Source: Faecalicatena contorta (GTDB lineage Bacteria; Bacillota; Clostridia; Lachnospirales; Lachnospiraceae). Taken from it: a DNA stretch of 64,000 bases. The translations under genes and the position numbers were made by a program. Within the stretch, counting starts at the first letter, position 1. Each line of letters starts with the position of its first letter. The notes under the pieces were generated by a model. It was not told the origin of the DNA. It saw only the letters and a program-made list of their open reading frames with translations, and made no database searches. The stretch lies in contig NZ_QGDS01000006.1 in the NCBI RefSeq assembly GCF_003149105.1, positions 62,001-126,000 on the forward strand, in the 5' to 3' direction. Positions 43,733 to 52,472 of the stretch are shown piece by piece.

Positions 43733-44884
43733 ATGGATTTTAATTTAAGCAATAAACATGAAATGGCGAGAACACTATTTAAGGATTTTGCTGAAACAGA
43801 GGTAAAACCTCTTGCGGAGGAAGTGGATGAAACAGAAACTTTCCCGGAAGAAACCGTAAAGAAGATGGCGAAATACGGGTTTTTAGGAATTCCGGTGCCG
43901 AAAGAGTATGGCGGCCAGGGTTGTGATCCGCTTACTTATGCAATTTGTGTAGAGGAGCTGGCAAAGGTATGTGCCACCACTGCAGTTATCGTATCGGCAC
44001 ATACTTCCCTTTGTATTGATCCGATTATGACCTATGGGACTAAGGAACAGAAAGAAAAATATCTGCCGCCTCTTGCCAAAGGGGAGAAGCTTGGCGCTTT
44101 TGGCCTGACTGAGCCGGGTGCGGGAACAGATGCCCAGGGGCAGCAGACAAAAGCAGTACTTGACGGCGATGAATGGGTATTAAACGGCAGTAAAGTTTTT
44201 ATCACAAACGGTAAATATGCAGATGTTTATATTGTGATTGCAGTCACCGGAATGGTGGAGAAAAGAGGCCGGACAATGAAAGAAATATCTGCTTTCATCG
44301 TCGAAAAAGGAACACCTGGATTTTCTTTTGGAACAAAAGAGAAAAAAATGGGTATCCGCGGGTCTGCTACATATGAGCTTATCTTTACCGATTGCCGGAT
44401 TCCTAAGGAAAATCTCCTGGGACAGAAAGGGAAGGGATTTGGGATTGCGATGCACACGCTTGACGGCGGGCGGATCGGAATCGCTGCTCAGGCGCTTGGC
44501 ATTGCCGGAGGTGCTCTTAATACTACGGTTGAATATGTCAAGGAGAGAAAGCAGTTTGGCAGAACAATTTCCCAATTTCAGAATACCCAGTTCCAGCTTG
44601 CTGATATGGCGACTCGGGTACAGGCAGCTCAGCTTCTTGTCTATAGGGCAGCGGTGGCAAAAGGAAATGGCGGTCATTTCAGTACAGAAGCTTCAATGGC
44701 AAAGTTATATGCTGCCGAAACGGCGATGGAAGTAACCACTAAAGCGGTTCAATTGCATGGAGGTTACGGATATATTCGCGAATATGGTGTAGAGCGAATG
44801 ATGAGGGATGCAAAAATAACTGAGATTTATGAAGGCACATCAGAAGTACAGCGGATGGTTATAGCTGCTAATCTTTTAAAATAA
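43733..44884 (+). CDS. bcd: Short-chain (butyryl-CoA) acyl-CoA dehydrogenase
   Basis: A 383-residue FAD enzyme reducing crotonyl-CoA to butyryl-CoA. Recognisable are FGLTEPGAGTDAQGQ, KVFITNGKYADVY, and the catalytic base in IYEGTSEVQRM. With the EtfBA pair encoded next to it, clostridial Bcd couples NADH-dependent crotonyl-CoA reduction to ferredoxin reduction. Bifurcation itself cannot be read from this sequence. The start at 43733 follows GGAGGAG and is 2 bases after cat2; the longer frame overlaps cat2. Confidence 0.95.
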   Translation: MDFNLSNKHEMARTLFKDFAETEVKPLAEEVDETETFPEETVKKMAKYGFLGIPVPKEYGGQGCDPLTYAICVEELAKVCATTAVIVSAHTSLCIDPIMTYGTKEQKEKYLPPLAKGEKLGAFGLTEPGAGTDAQGQQTKAVLDGDEWVLNGSKVFITNGKYADVYIVIAVTGMVEKRGRTMKEISAFIVEKGTPGFSFGTKEKKMGIRGSATYELIFTDCRIPKENLLGQKGKGFGIAMHTLDGGRIGIAAQALGIAGGALNTTVEYVKERKQFGRTISQFQNTQFQLADMATRVQAAQLLVYRAAVAKGNGGHFSTEASMAKLYAAETAMEVTTKAVQLHGGYGYIREYGVERMMRDAKITEIYEGTSEVQRMVIAANLLK

Positions 44885-44949
44885 GAAACACCAGCAATAC
44901 CGGGCTGGGAAAAAATCAAGCCTAAACTGATAATACAGGAGGATATAAA

Positions 44950-45732
44950 GTGAAAATAATTGTTTGTATAAAACAAGTGCCGGACACTAAGGGCGGCGTA
45001 CAGTTTAATCCGGATGGAACATTAAACCGGGGAGCGATGCTCGCAATTATGAACCCGGATGATAAAGCCGGACTTGAGGCAGCACTTCGTTTAAAGGATC
45101 AATATGGTGCCGAGGTAACGGTTATTACAATGGGGCTTCCAAAAGCAAAAGATGTCCTTGTAGAAGCCATGGCGATGGGCGCAGATAAAGCGGTCTTAGT
45201 TACCGACAGAATGCTTGGCGGTGCGGATACATGGGCAACTTCAACAACCCTTGCAGGTGCGATCAGAAACCTTGAGTATGATTTAATCATTACAGGGCGT
45301 CAGGCGATTGACGGCGATACCGCACAGGTAGGTCCCCAGATTTCAGAGCATCTTCATATTCCGGTTATTTCTTATACCCAAAAGCTTGAGATTGACGGTG
45401 ACTACGTGATTGCACAGCGCCAGTACGAAGACAGATATCATGTAGTAAAAGCGAAGATGCCTTGTCTGATCACAGCGTTGGCGGAGCTCAACGAGCCCAG
45501 ATACATGACTCCGGGAGGAATATTTGCAGCTTACGATGCCGAAATAACTGAATTTAACCGCCAGCACCTCATTGATGTGGATGATGCCGACCTGGGGCTG
45601 AAAGGATCTCCCACCAAGATTGCAAAGGCGTCTGATAAGGTAAGAAAAGGCGCCGGGGAACAGGTAAACCTGGATCCGGAAGCATCGGTAGGGTACATAC
45701 TTGAGAAGCTAAAAGAAAAGCATGTTATATAG
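44950..45732 (+). CDS. etfB: Electron transfer flavoprotein, beta subunit
   Basis: A 260-residue subunit: MKIIVCIKQVPDTKGGVQF at the start, DLIITGRQAIDGDTAQVGPQ and a C-terminal segment matching EtfB. The start codon is GTG at 44950, with AGGAGG 5 bases upstream. It forms a heterodimer with EtfA and serves the adjacent acyl-CoA dehydrogenase. Confidence 0.96.
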   Translation: MKIIVCIKQVPDTKGGVQFNPDGTLNRGAMLAIMNPDDKAGLEAALRLKDQYGAEVTVITMGLPKAKDVLVEAMAMGADKAVLVTDRMLGGADTWATSTTLAGAIRNLEYDLIITGRQAIDGDTAQVGPQISEHLHIPVISYTQKLEIDGDYVIAQRQYEDRYHVVKAKMPCLITALAELNEPRYMTPGGIFAAYDAEITEFNRQHLIDVDDADLGLKGSPTKIAKASDKVRKGAGEQVNLDPEASVGYILEKLKEKHVI

Positions 45733-45751
45733 ATAAGGAGACTATAATAGG

Positions 45752-46798
45752 ATGAATTTAAATGAATATAAAGGTGTATATGTCTATGTACAGCAGGTGG
45801 ATAACAAAATCGACGGTGTTGCTCTCGAACTTCTGGGTAAGGCAAAAGACCTGGCAAAAGATTTAAATACTGACGTAACAGCAGTTCTTTTGGGCAGTGA
45901 TGTGAGAGGATTGACAAAGAAGCTTGCCCAGTATGGTGCGGATAAGGTGATTCTCGTTGATGATCCGGCTCTAAAAGATTATCGGACCGAACCATACACC
46001 CATGGCCTTGCCTCTGTTATAAACACATTCAAGCCGGATATCGTCCTGGTAGGAGCAACTGCCATTGGCCGTGATTTGGGTCCCCTTGTATCGGCCAGAG
46101 TTAAGACTGGGCTTACGGCTGACTGTACCCAGCTTGATATCGGTGATTTTCCACTGAAAGCGATGGAAGGGAAAGAACAAAAACATAATCAGCTGTTGAT
46201 GACCAGGCCGGCTTTTGGAGGCAATACGATTGCAACCATTGCCTGCCCGGATAATCGTCCCCAGATGGCAACCGTTCGTCCGGGAGTTATGCAGAAAATA
46301 GAAAAGATAGCAGATGCGCAGGCAGAGATTATTGAATTTAATCCCGGCTTTGAAGAAAATGCACAGTACATAGAGATTCTTGAAGTAGTCAAGAGTATCT
46401 CTGATACAGTGGATATTATGGATGCCAACATCCTGGTTTCCGGCGGCCGCGGAGTGGGCGGACCGGAGAACTTCTACATTCTTGAAGAGCTTGCCGAAGC
46501 GGTTGGCGGTGAAGTCAGCTGTTCAAGAGCTGTGGTAGATGCAGGTTGGAAGCCGAAAGACCTACAGGTTGGGCAGACTGGAAAAACAGTACGGCCAAAT
46601 GTATATTTTGCAGTTGGTATTTCTGGAGCAATCCAGCATGTTGCCGGGATGGAAGAGGCTGATATCATCATCGCAATCAATAAGGATGAAACGGCGCCGA
46701 TATTTGACGTGGCAGATTACGGAATCGTTGGAGATTATAGTAAAATTCTGCCCATGTTGACGAAAAATCTTAAAAGTTATGCAGCTATGGAGGCTTAA
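45752..46798 (+). CDS. etfA: Electron transfer flavoprotein, alpha subunit
   Basis: A 348-residue subunit with the C-terminal FAD-binding domain: ILVSGGRGVGGPENF, VDAGWKPKDLQVGQTGKTVRPNVYFAVGISGAIQH. It completes the Bcd-Etf complex. A nitroreductase gene starts 2 bases after its stop. Confidence 0.96.
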   Translation: MNLNEYKGVYVYVQQVDNKIDGVALELLGKAKDLAKDLNTDVTAVLLGSDVRGLTKKLAQYGADKVILVDDPALKDYRTEPYTHGLASVINTFKPDIVLVGATAIGRDLGPLVSARVKTGLTADCTQLDIGDFPLKAMEGKEQKHNQLLMTRPAFGGNTIATIACPDNRPQMATVRPGVMQKIEKIADAQAEIIEFNPGFEENAQYIEILEVVKSISDTVDIMDANILVSGGRGVGGPENFYILEELAEAVGGEVSCSRAVVDAGWKPKDLQVGQTGKTVRPNVYFAVGISGAIQHVAGMEEADIIIAINKDETAPIFDVADYGIVGDYSKILPMLTKNLKSYAAMEA

Positions 46799-46800
46799 GC

Positions 46801-47463
46801 ATGGAATATTTTGATTTGATTTCAAAGCGGCAGAGTATCAGAAGATATCAGGAGGAGAGGATTCCCCGCAGGGATATCGAAAAGATATTGAATGCGGCGA
46901 GAATTGCTCCCTCAGGAAAGAACCTTCAAAATTGGTTTTTCTTCGTCCTCGACAATAAAGAAATCATTGAAGACCTATGTGAGGTTATTGAAGCAAAGAA
47001 TGCTGAGATTTCCGATGAACTGGCCAAGAAAGATGAAGAAGCCGGAGCAAGATTCCGCAAGTTCTGTAAAAATTTTACCTTATTTGTTAAAGGGGCTCCG
47101 GTAGTCATTCTCACTTTTGGAAAGGACTATCTGCCCTCCGGCTATCATGAGTTAAAAATGTGTGGTGCTGCTAAGGAGGAGCTGGATTATCTGGCTTATA
47201 AACCATGTCCGGGAATGCAGAATATCGGGGCCGCAATGGAGCATATAGCCCTTGCAGCAACGGATCTTGGTTACGGATCCTGCTGGCTGACCAGTGCCAA
47301 TTATGCCGGAGCAGAAATTGAAAACCTCATGAAAGAGAAAACCGGGATAGACAAAGAAGATTATTTCTTCACTTGTATGATGAGCCTGGGCATACCTGCA
47401 GAAGGAGTGCACAAGAGTCCGAACCGAAAAAATCTGGACGAAATCACTCTTTTTGTAGACTAA
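46801..47463 (+). CDS. Nitroreductase-family protein in the bcd-etf operon
   Basis: A 220-residue FMN-dependent fold: SKRQSIRRYQEERIPRRDIEKILNAARIAPSGKN at the start, and AMEHIALAATDLGYGSCWLT. A Cys-containing KMCGAAKEELD insertion occurs in the middle. The 2-base gap to etfA places it firmly in the operon, yet no step of the succinate-butyrate route needs it. It might serve as a flavin reductase or handle an enoate or quinone. Function not known. Confidence 0.85.
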   Translation: MEYFDLISKRQSIRRYQEERIPRRDIEKILNAARIAPSGKNLQNWFFFVLDNKEIIEDLCEVIEAKNAEISDELAKKDEEAGARFRKFCKNFTLFVKGAPVVILTFGKDYLPSGYHELKMCGAAKEELDYLAYKPCPGMQNIGAAMEHIALAATDLGYGSCWLTSANYAGAEIENLMKEKTGIDKEDYFFTCMMSLGIPAEGVHKSPNRKNLDEITLFVD

Positions 47464-47882
47464 TATATTTTTTTTGTTCAAGCTGTATTTGAATAGAATT
47501 ACTATATCGTGTTACGGAGAGTGAGAGATACTAAAGTGATGATATACAATCATATGTCAGCAGTGAAAACGGGATATTTAATATTGGTGATTCTTAAAAT
47601 TTAGTTGGTAAAAATACACAAATAGAATGAAAAAACAGGGTTATTTATGTAAATAAATGATAATATTACCTTCTGGATAATCATATGGTTGTTAAAACAT
47701 TATCAATGTGATATTCTATAATAAATACATATAACCTGAGTATTTTAGTATTATACATCATATTTAGTAGGAGCTGCGAAAGAATATATGAAATATGTAT
47801 TTTATAACGGATAGAGACATATTTTTTTAAAAAAGCATTGTTAAAAAAAAGACGATTGCTTGAATCAAGGGAGGAAAATCAC
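47464..47882 (+). promoter_or_regulatory. Control region of the malate-fumarate operon, with a Rex-like operator
   Basis: A 419-base AT-rich spacer with no gene. TTGTTAAAACATTATCAA (47689-47706) matches the Rex consensus at 13 of 14 positions. It sits 10 bases before TATAAT (47717-47722), the place of the -35, where a good -35 hexamer is lacking. Upstream, TTATTTA-TG-TAAATAA (47641-47656) is a second perfect inverted repeat of unknown meaning. A leader of about 155 bases precedes the first gene. Confidence 0.7.
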
Positions 47883-48830
47883 ATGAGTAGAAAAATCACC
47901 ATCATTGGAGCCGGGAGTGTTGGATCAACAATTGCATACACACTGTCAAACGAAGATCTTGCTTCAGAAATTGTAATGATTGATATTAACAAACAAAAGG
48001 TATCAGGAGAGGTTATGGATATCGTCCAGGGGACTTGTTTCCGTAATCCGATTTCAATCATTGCCGGCGAATATGAGGATGCTGCGGACTCGGATATTGT
48101 CATCATTACATCAGGAATTGCCCGCAAACCGGGTCAGACCCGCATCGAACTGGCACAGACCAATGTTAATATTTTAAAGAGTATTACACCGGAAATTGTC
48201 AAAGCAGCGCCCAAGGCTCTGTATGTGATTGTCAGTAACCCAGTGGATATCATGACGTATGTATTTACTAAGATATCAGGGCTTCCGGAAAATCAGATTA
48301 TTGGCTCGGGAACTATTTTAGATACAGCCCGCCTTCGGTGTGGATTGTCAGAGCATTTTAAAGTAGCTCAGAAAAATATTCATGCTTATGTATTGGGAGA
48401 GCATGGTGATACTTCATTTATCCCTTGGTCATGTGCTGATATAGGTGGTGCTAATGTTGCAGAATATACAAAGATTGCCCAGTCTTTCGGACAGGAAATC
48501 GACGAGCTGGATCAGGATGCAATGATTGAATATGTTCGTAAATCAGGCGGCAAGATTATTGCTAATAAAGGAGCCACCTTCTATGCAGTATCCGTATCAG
48601 TAGTGAAGTTATGTGCAATGCTGCTGGCTTCATCTGACTCAATCGCTACGATATCGACGATGCAGCACGGTGAATACGGTATTGATGATGTCTGTCTGAG
48701 TACTCTGACACTGGTCGGACCCAATGGGGTACAGGGAAGGATTCCAGTGAAACTCAGTGAAGAAGAGATGGAAAAACTGCATGCAAGCGCAGAGGCACTG
48801 AAGACGGTTATTAAGCAAATCGATCTGTAG
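47883..48830 (+). CDS. Lactate/malate dehydrogenase family protein, probable malate dehydrogenase
   Basis: A 315-residue NAD-dependent 2-hydroxyacid dehydrogenase with GAGSVGSTIAYTL, DTARLRCGL and the catalytic His in LGEHGDTS. Overall it looks like L-lactate dehydrogenase. The substrate loop, however, reads ARKPGQTR, with Arg81 at the position that is Gln in lactate dehydrogenases (Gln102) and Arg in malate dehydrogenases. This and the fumarase, fumarate reductase and Hdr genes behind it favour oxaloacetate reduction to malate. The ATG at 47883 follows GGGAGG. Confidence 0.85.
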   Translation: MSRKITIIGAGSVGSTIAYTLSNEDLASEIVMIDINKQKVSGEVMDIVQGTCFRNPISIIAGEYEDAADSDIVIITSGIARKPGQTRIELAQTNVNILKSITPEIVKAAPKALYVIVSNPVDIMTYVFTKISGLPENQIIGSGTILDTARLRCGLSEHFKVAQKNIHAYVLGEHGDTSFIPWSCADIGGANVAEYTKIAQSFGQEIDELDQDAMIEYVRKSGGKIIANKGATFYAVSVSVVKLCAMLLASSDSIATISTMQHGEYGIDDVCLSTLTLVGPNGVQGRIPVKLSEEEMEKLHASAEALKTVIKQIDL

Positions 48831-48848
48831 TGTAAGTAAGGAGGAACT

Positions 48849-49658
48849 ATGAAATACAGTTATTATCCGGGGTGTACCCTCAAAACCAAGGCAAAAGACT
48901 TAGATACATATGCCAGGATTTCAGCGAAAGCGCTTGGATTTGAGCTGGAGGAAATAGAAGAATGGCAGTGCTGCGGCGGAGTATATCCGCTGGGCACTGA
49001 CGAGATTGCTTCCAAGCTGTCTTCAGTTCGCGCTTTAAATGCTGCCAAAGAAAAAGAACAGGATCTGGTCACCTTGTGTTCAGCCTGTCATCATGTCATT
49101 AAACGGGTCAATGACAATATGAAGAATGTGGGTGACATCCGGACACGGGCTAACAATTATATGCAACTGGAAGAACCCTATGCAGGTGAAACTACGGTAC
49201 TCCATTTCCTGGAAGTCCTTCGTGACCGTATAGGATTTGATGTTTTGAAAGAGAAAGTTGTGAATCCTTTAAAAGGCCGGGCAATTGGTGCCTATTACGG
49301 TTGTTTGCTGCTTCGCCCAAGTGAAGTGTTAGCTTTCGATAATCCGGAGAATCCGACGATTATCGAGGACTTTATCCGGGCGATTGGGGGGACCCCGGTC
49401 ATCTATCCGTACCGCAATGAATGCTGTGGTGGTTACATATCTCTCAAAGAGCCGCAGGTGGCACAGAACATGACTGATAAGATTATGGATTCAGCCGCGT
49501 CATTTGGCGCTGATTCACTGATCACAGCCTGTCCGTTATGTCTTTATAATTTAAATATGAGTAAAAGCGGTTCTAAACTGCCCGTACAGTATTTCACTGA
49601 ATTGCTGGCGGAAGCGCTGGGCCTGATTGATAAAAATGAGGAGGTACAGGCATCATGA
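48849..49658 (+). CDS. hdrB: HdrB-like subunit with two CCG domains
   Basis: A 269-residue protein of the heterodisulfide reductase subunit B family. Two cysteine-rich CCG motifs are present: Cys9, Cys41-Cys42, Cys77, Cys80, and a second set with GCLLLRPSE, NECCGG and ACPLC. In methanogens these bind two noncubane [4Fe-4S] clusters that reduce CoM-S-S-CoB. That heterodisulfide is not expected here, so the acceptor must differ; the fumarate reductase encoded in the same operon is the obvious candidate (inferred). The stop overlaps the hdrC start in ATGA. Confidence 0.9.
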   Translation: MKYSYYPGCTLKTKAKDLDTYARISAKALGFELEEIEEWQCCGGVYPLGTDEIASKLSSVRALNAAKEKEQDLVTLCSACHHVIKRVNDNMKNVGDIRTRANNYMQLEEPYAGETTVLHFLEVLRDRIGFDVLKEKVVNPLKGRAIGAYYGCLLLRPSEVLAFDNPENPTIIEDFIRAIGGTPVIYPYRNECCGGYISLKEPQVAQNMTDKIMDSAASFGADSLITACPLCLYNLNMSKSGSKLPVQYFTELLAEALGLIDKNEEVQAS

Positions 49659-50044
49659 GTCACGGAAAATCGCAGACGCAGAAAATTAAAGAAATTACTG
49701 GCGTCGATCCATATAAATGTATGAAATGCGGCAAGTGCTCGGCAACCTGTCCTTTGTTTAATGAGATGGATATAAAGCCGCATCAGTTTGTATCTTATGT
49801 ACTGAATGAAGATATAGATGCTCTGGTGAATTCGAAATCACTCTGGAAATGTCTGTCATGTTTTGCCTGTATCGAACGCTGTCCGCGGAATGTTAAGCCA
49901 GGGGAACTGATTGATGGTGCCCGGCAGCTGGTAGTGCGCCAGAGGGGGGCAGATTATCTGACACCGGAGGATATCCCGGAACGTTTAGACCCGGAATTAC
50001 CCCAGCAGCTTTTAGTCAGTGCATTCAGAAGATACAGGAGGTGA
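49655..50044 (+). CDS. hdrC: HdrC-like iron-sulfur subunit
   Basis: A 129-residue protein with two [4Fe-4S] motifs, CMKCGKCSATCPLF and CLSCFACIERCPRN, which carry electrons between HdrA and HdrB. The start overlaps hdrB by 4 bases, and hdrA follows after 5 bases, so the three are made together. Confidence 0.92.
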   Translation: MSHGKSQTQKIKEITGVDPYKCMKCGKCSATCPLFNEMDIKPHQFVSYVLNEDIDALVNSKSLWKCLSCFACIERCPRNVKPGELIDGARQLVVRQRGADYLTPEDIPERLDPELPQQLLVSAFRRYRR

Positions 50045-50049
50045 TATAA

Positions 50050-52038
50050 GTGCAGAGGATTGGAGTGTTTGTCTGTCATTGCGGGACCAATATCGCGGCA
50101 ACGGTAGATGTTGAAAAGGTTGCTCAGATGGCTCTGCTGGAACCGGGAGTGGTTCATGCAGAAGACTATCAGTATATGTGTTCGGAAGCCGGGCAGGCAA
50201 GAATAGCAGAAGCAGTAAAAGAGAAAAACTTGACAGGAATCGTGGTATGTTCATGCTCTCCCCGGATGCACGAGACGACCTTTCGAAATGCCGCAAAGCG
50301 GGCTGGTATCAATCCTTACATGGTTGAGATTGCGAACATACGTGAGCATTGTTCCTGGATTCATAAAAATATTGAAGAAGGTACCGAAAAAGCGATTATT
50401 CTGGCCCGGGCAGCGATTGCTAAAGTAACCCTTAATACACCGCTTAAGCCGGGGGAAAGCCGGGTGACCAAAAGAGCACTGGTAATCGGGGGTGGAATCG
50501 CCGGTATTCAGACCGCACTTGATATTGCCGAAGCGGGATATGAAGTAGATATAGTTGAGAAAACGCCAAGTATCGGCGGACGCATGTCACAGCTTGATAA
50601 GACGTTCCCTACCCTGGACTGTTCGGCCTGTATTCTGACGCCTAAAATGGTGGAAGCCTCGGCCCATGATAACATTAATATCTATACATATAGTGAAGTG
50701 GACCAGGTTAGTGGTTTTGTCGGTGATTTTACTGTGGATATCAGAAAAAAGGCCCGTTCTATAGATATGGATAAGTGTACCGGATGCGGCGTCTGTTCAG
50801 AGAAATGTCCGGCAAAGAAAATATCCAGTGAGTTTAACCGCGGATTAGGGAACCGCAGCGCGGTTTACACACCGTTTGCTCAGGCTATCCCCAATGTACC
50901 GGTTATTGACCGTGAAAACTGTATTAAGTTTAAAACCGGTAAATGCGGTCTTTGTGAAAAGGTGTGTCAGGCCGGAGCGGTAGACTATACCCAGGAAGAT
51001 GAGATTATCACCGAGAAGTATGGTGCAATTGTCGTGGCGACTGGATTTGATACAATTAAATTAGATGATTTTGATGAGTATGCGTATAACCAGAGCAAGG
51101 ATGTTATTACCTCGCTGGAACTGGAGCGGGTAATGAATGCAGCCGGCCCGACTAAGGGTCATCTGGAACGTCTTTCCGACGGCAAAGCACCGAAGAACAT
51201 GGTTTTTATACAGTGTGTCGGTTCCCGTGACGTCACCTGCCGTGGGAAAGAATATTGCTCAAAAATCTGCTGTATGTATACCGCTAAGCATGCGATGCTG
51301 ATCCGTGATAAATATCCGGATGTAAATGTGACTGTATTTTATATTGATGTCCGGACTCCCGGAAAGAATTTCGATGAGTTCTATCGCCGGGCAGTTGAAG
51401 AGTACGGTGTGAATTATGTCAAAGGACAGGTCGGTAAAGTTGCTCCTCAGGCAAATGGCCAGCTGCTGGTGCAGGGGGTTGATCTGCTGGATAATAAACA
51501 GATTCTGATGGAAGCTGACATGGTTGTACTGGCAACGGCAATTGAGCCGGAAGCAGGAGTACGCAAAATTGCGACCATGCTGACAGCCAGTATTGATACC
51601 AATAACTTTTTGACTGAAGCACATCCCAAACTTCGTCCGGTTGAATCACCGACTGCCGGTGTCTTTCTCTCTGGCGTGTGCCAGGGTCCGAAAGATATTC
51701 CTGAGACGGTTGCTCAGGCGGGGTCTGCAGCAGTAAAAGCAATCGGTTTGCTGGCGAAAGAAAAGCTGATGACCAACCCCTGCACAGCGAAGTCCGATGA
51801 ATTACTGTGTAACGGTTGTTCAACTTGCGCCAACGTTTGTCCTTATGGCGCGATTACATACGAAGAGAGTCAAGTCAATGATCATGGTATCCGTGAGATC
51901 CGGCGAATTGCAATAGTCAATAATGCCCTATGTCAGGGCTGTGGTGCATGTACTGTGACCTGTCCTTCCGGGGCCATGGATTTACAGGGATTTTCGAATA
52001 GACAAATTATAGCGGAGGTGGATGCAATATGTCGATAA
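50050..52038 (+). CDS. hdrA: HdrA-like FAD protein, candidate bifurcating subunit
   Basis: A 662-residue flavin protein. It starts with the HdrA N-terminal segment (VFVCHCGTNIA), has the FAD Rossmann site GGGIAGIQTALDIAEAGYEV followed by a Cys-containing LDCSACILTPKM loop, inner ferredoxin motifs (CTGCGVCSEKCP, GKCGLCEKVCQ) and two C-terminal [4Fe-4S] motifs (CNGCSTCANVCP, CQGCGACTVTCP). In known Hdr complexes the HdrA flavin splits electron pairs between ferredoxin and a high-potential acceptor. The GTG start at 50050 has GGAGGTGAT upstream. Overlaps the next gene by 10 bases. Confidence 0.94.
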   Translation: MQRIGVFVCHCGTNIAATVDVEKVAQMALLEPGVVHAEDYQYMCSEAGQARIAEAVKEKNLTGIVVCSCSPRMHETTFRNAAKRAGINPYMVEIANIREHCSWIHKNIEEGTEKAIILARAAIAKVTLNTPLKPGESRVTKRALVIGGGIAGIQTALDIAEAGYEVDIVEKTPSIGGRMSQLDKTFPTLDCSACILTPKMVEASAHDNINIYTYSEVDQVSGFVGDFTVDIRKKARSIDMDKCTGCGVCSEKCPAKKISSEFNRGLGNRSAVYTPFAQAIPNVPVIDRENCIKFKTGKCGLCEKVCQAGAVDYTQEDEIITEKYGAIVVATGFDTIKLDDFDEYAYNQSKDVITSLELERVMNAAGPTKGHLERLSDGKAPKNMVFIQCVGSRDVTCRGKEYCSKICCMYTAKHAMLIRDKYPDVNVTVFYIDVRTPGKNFDEFYRRAVEEYGVNYVKGQVGKVAPQANGQLLVQGVDLLDNKQILMEADMVVLATAIEPEAGVRKIATMLTASIDTNNFLTEAHPKLRPVESPTAGVFLSGVCQGPKDIPETVAQAGSAAVKAIGLLAKEKLMTNPCTAKSDELLCNGCSTCANVCPYGAITYEESQVNDHGIREIRRIAIVNNALCQGCGACTVTCPSGAMDLQGFSNRQIIAEVDAICR

Positions 52039-52472
52039 CAGCAAAAACAGAATTTAAGCCTAAAATTGTTGCCTTCTGCTGTAACTGGTGCAGCTATGCC
52101 GGGGCAGACTTGGCCGGCAGCAGCCGTCTGAGTTATCCGGCTGATGTGAAGATTATCCGGGTGCCCTGCTCATGCCGGGTAAACCCGATGTTTGTCCTGC
52201 GGGCATTTGAAAAAGGTGCGGACGGAGTAATCTTATGCGGATGCCATCCGGGAGACTGCCACTATAGTACCGGTAATTATTATACAAGGAGAAGGATGAC
52301 GCTGTTATTCTCCATGCTGGATTATATCGGTGTAGAACAGGGCAGGACCCGGGTCGAGTGGGTGTCCGCTGCCGAAGGTGTAAAGTTTTCAACGACGATG
52401 AATGAGTTTGTAGAGAAGATCCAGTCGCTGGGTGAAAATGTAAGATTGGGGGATTTGCGATGCAGGAATTAG
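52029..52472 (+). CDS. MvhD/FlxD-like iron-sulfur subunit
   Basis: A 147-residue protein of the MvhD family: VAFCCNWCSYAGADLAG, PCSCRVNPMFVLRAFEKGADGVILCGCHPGDCHY. It binds a [2Fe-2S] cluster and links HdrA to an electron-donating module, a hydrogenase in methanogens and the Flx NADH module in sulfate reducers. No hydrogenase genes follow; Flx-like genes do. Its end overlaps the next gene by 13 bases. Confidence 0.93.
   Translation: MSITAKTEFKPKIVAFCCNWCSYAGADLAGSSRLSYPADVKIIRVPCSCRVNPMFVLRAFEKGADGVILCGCHPGDCHYSTGNYYTRRRMTLLFSMLDYIGVEQGRTRVEWVSAAEGVKFSTTMNEFVEKIQSLGENVRLGDLRCRN

Noticed and set aside
48849-52472. Reading the hdr genes as a methanogen-type heterodisulfide reductase
   Set aside because: No coenzyme M/B context, no hydrogenase, and clearly bacterial neighbours; the Flx and fumarate reductase genes give a better fit.
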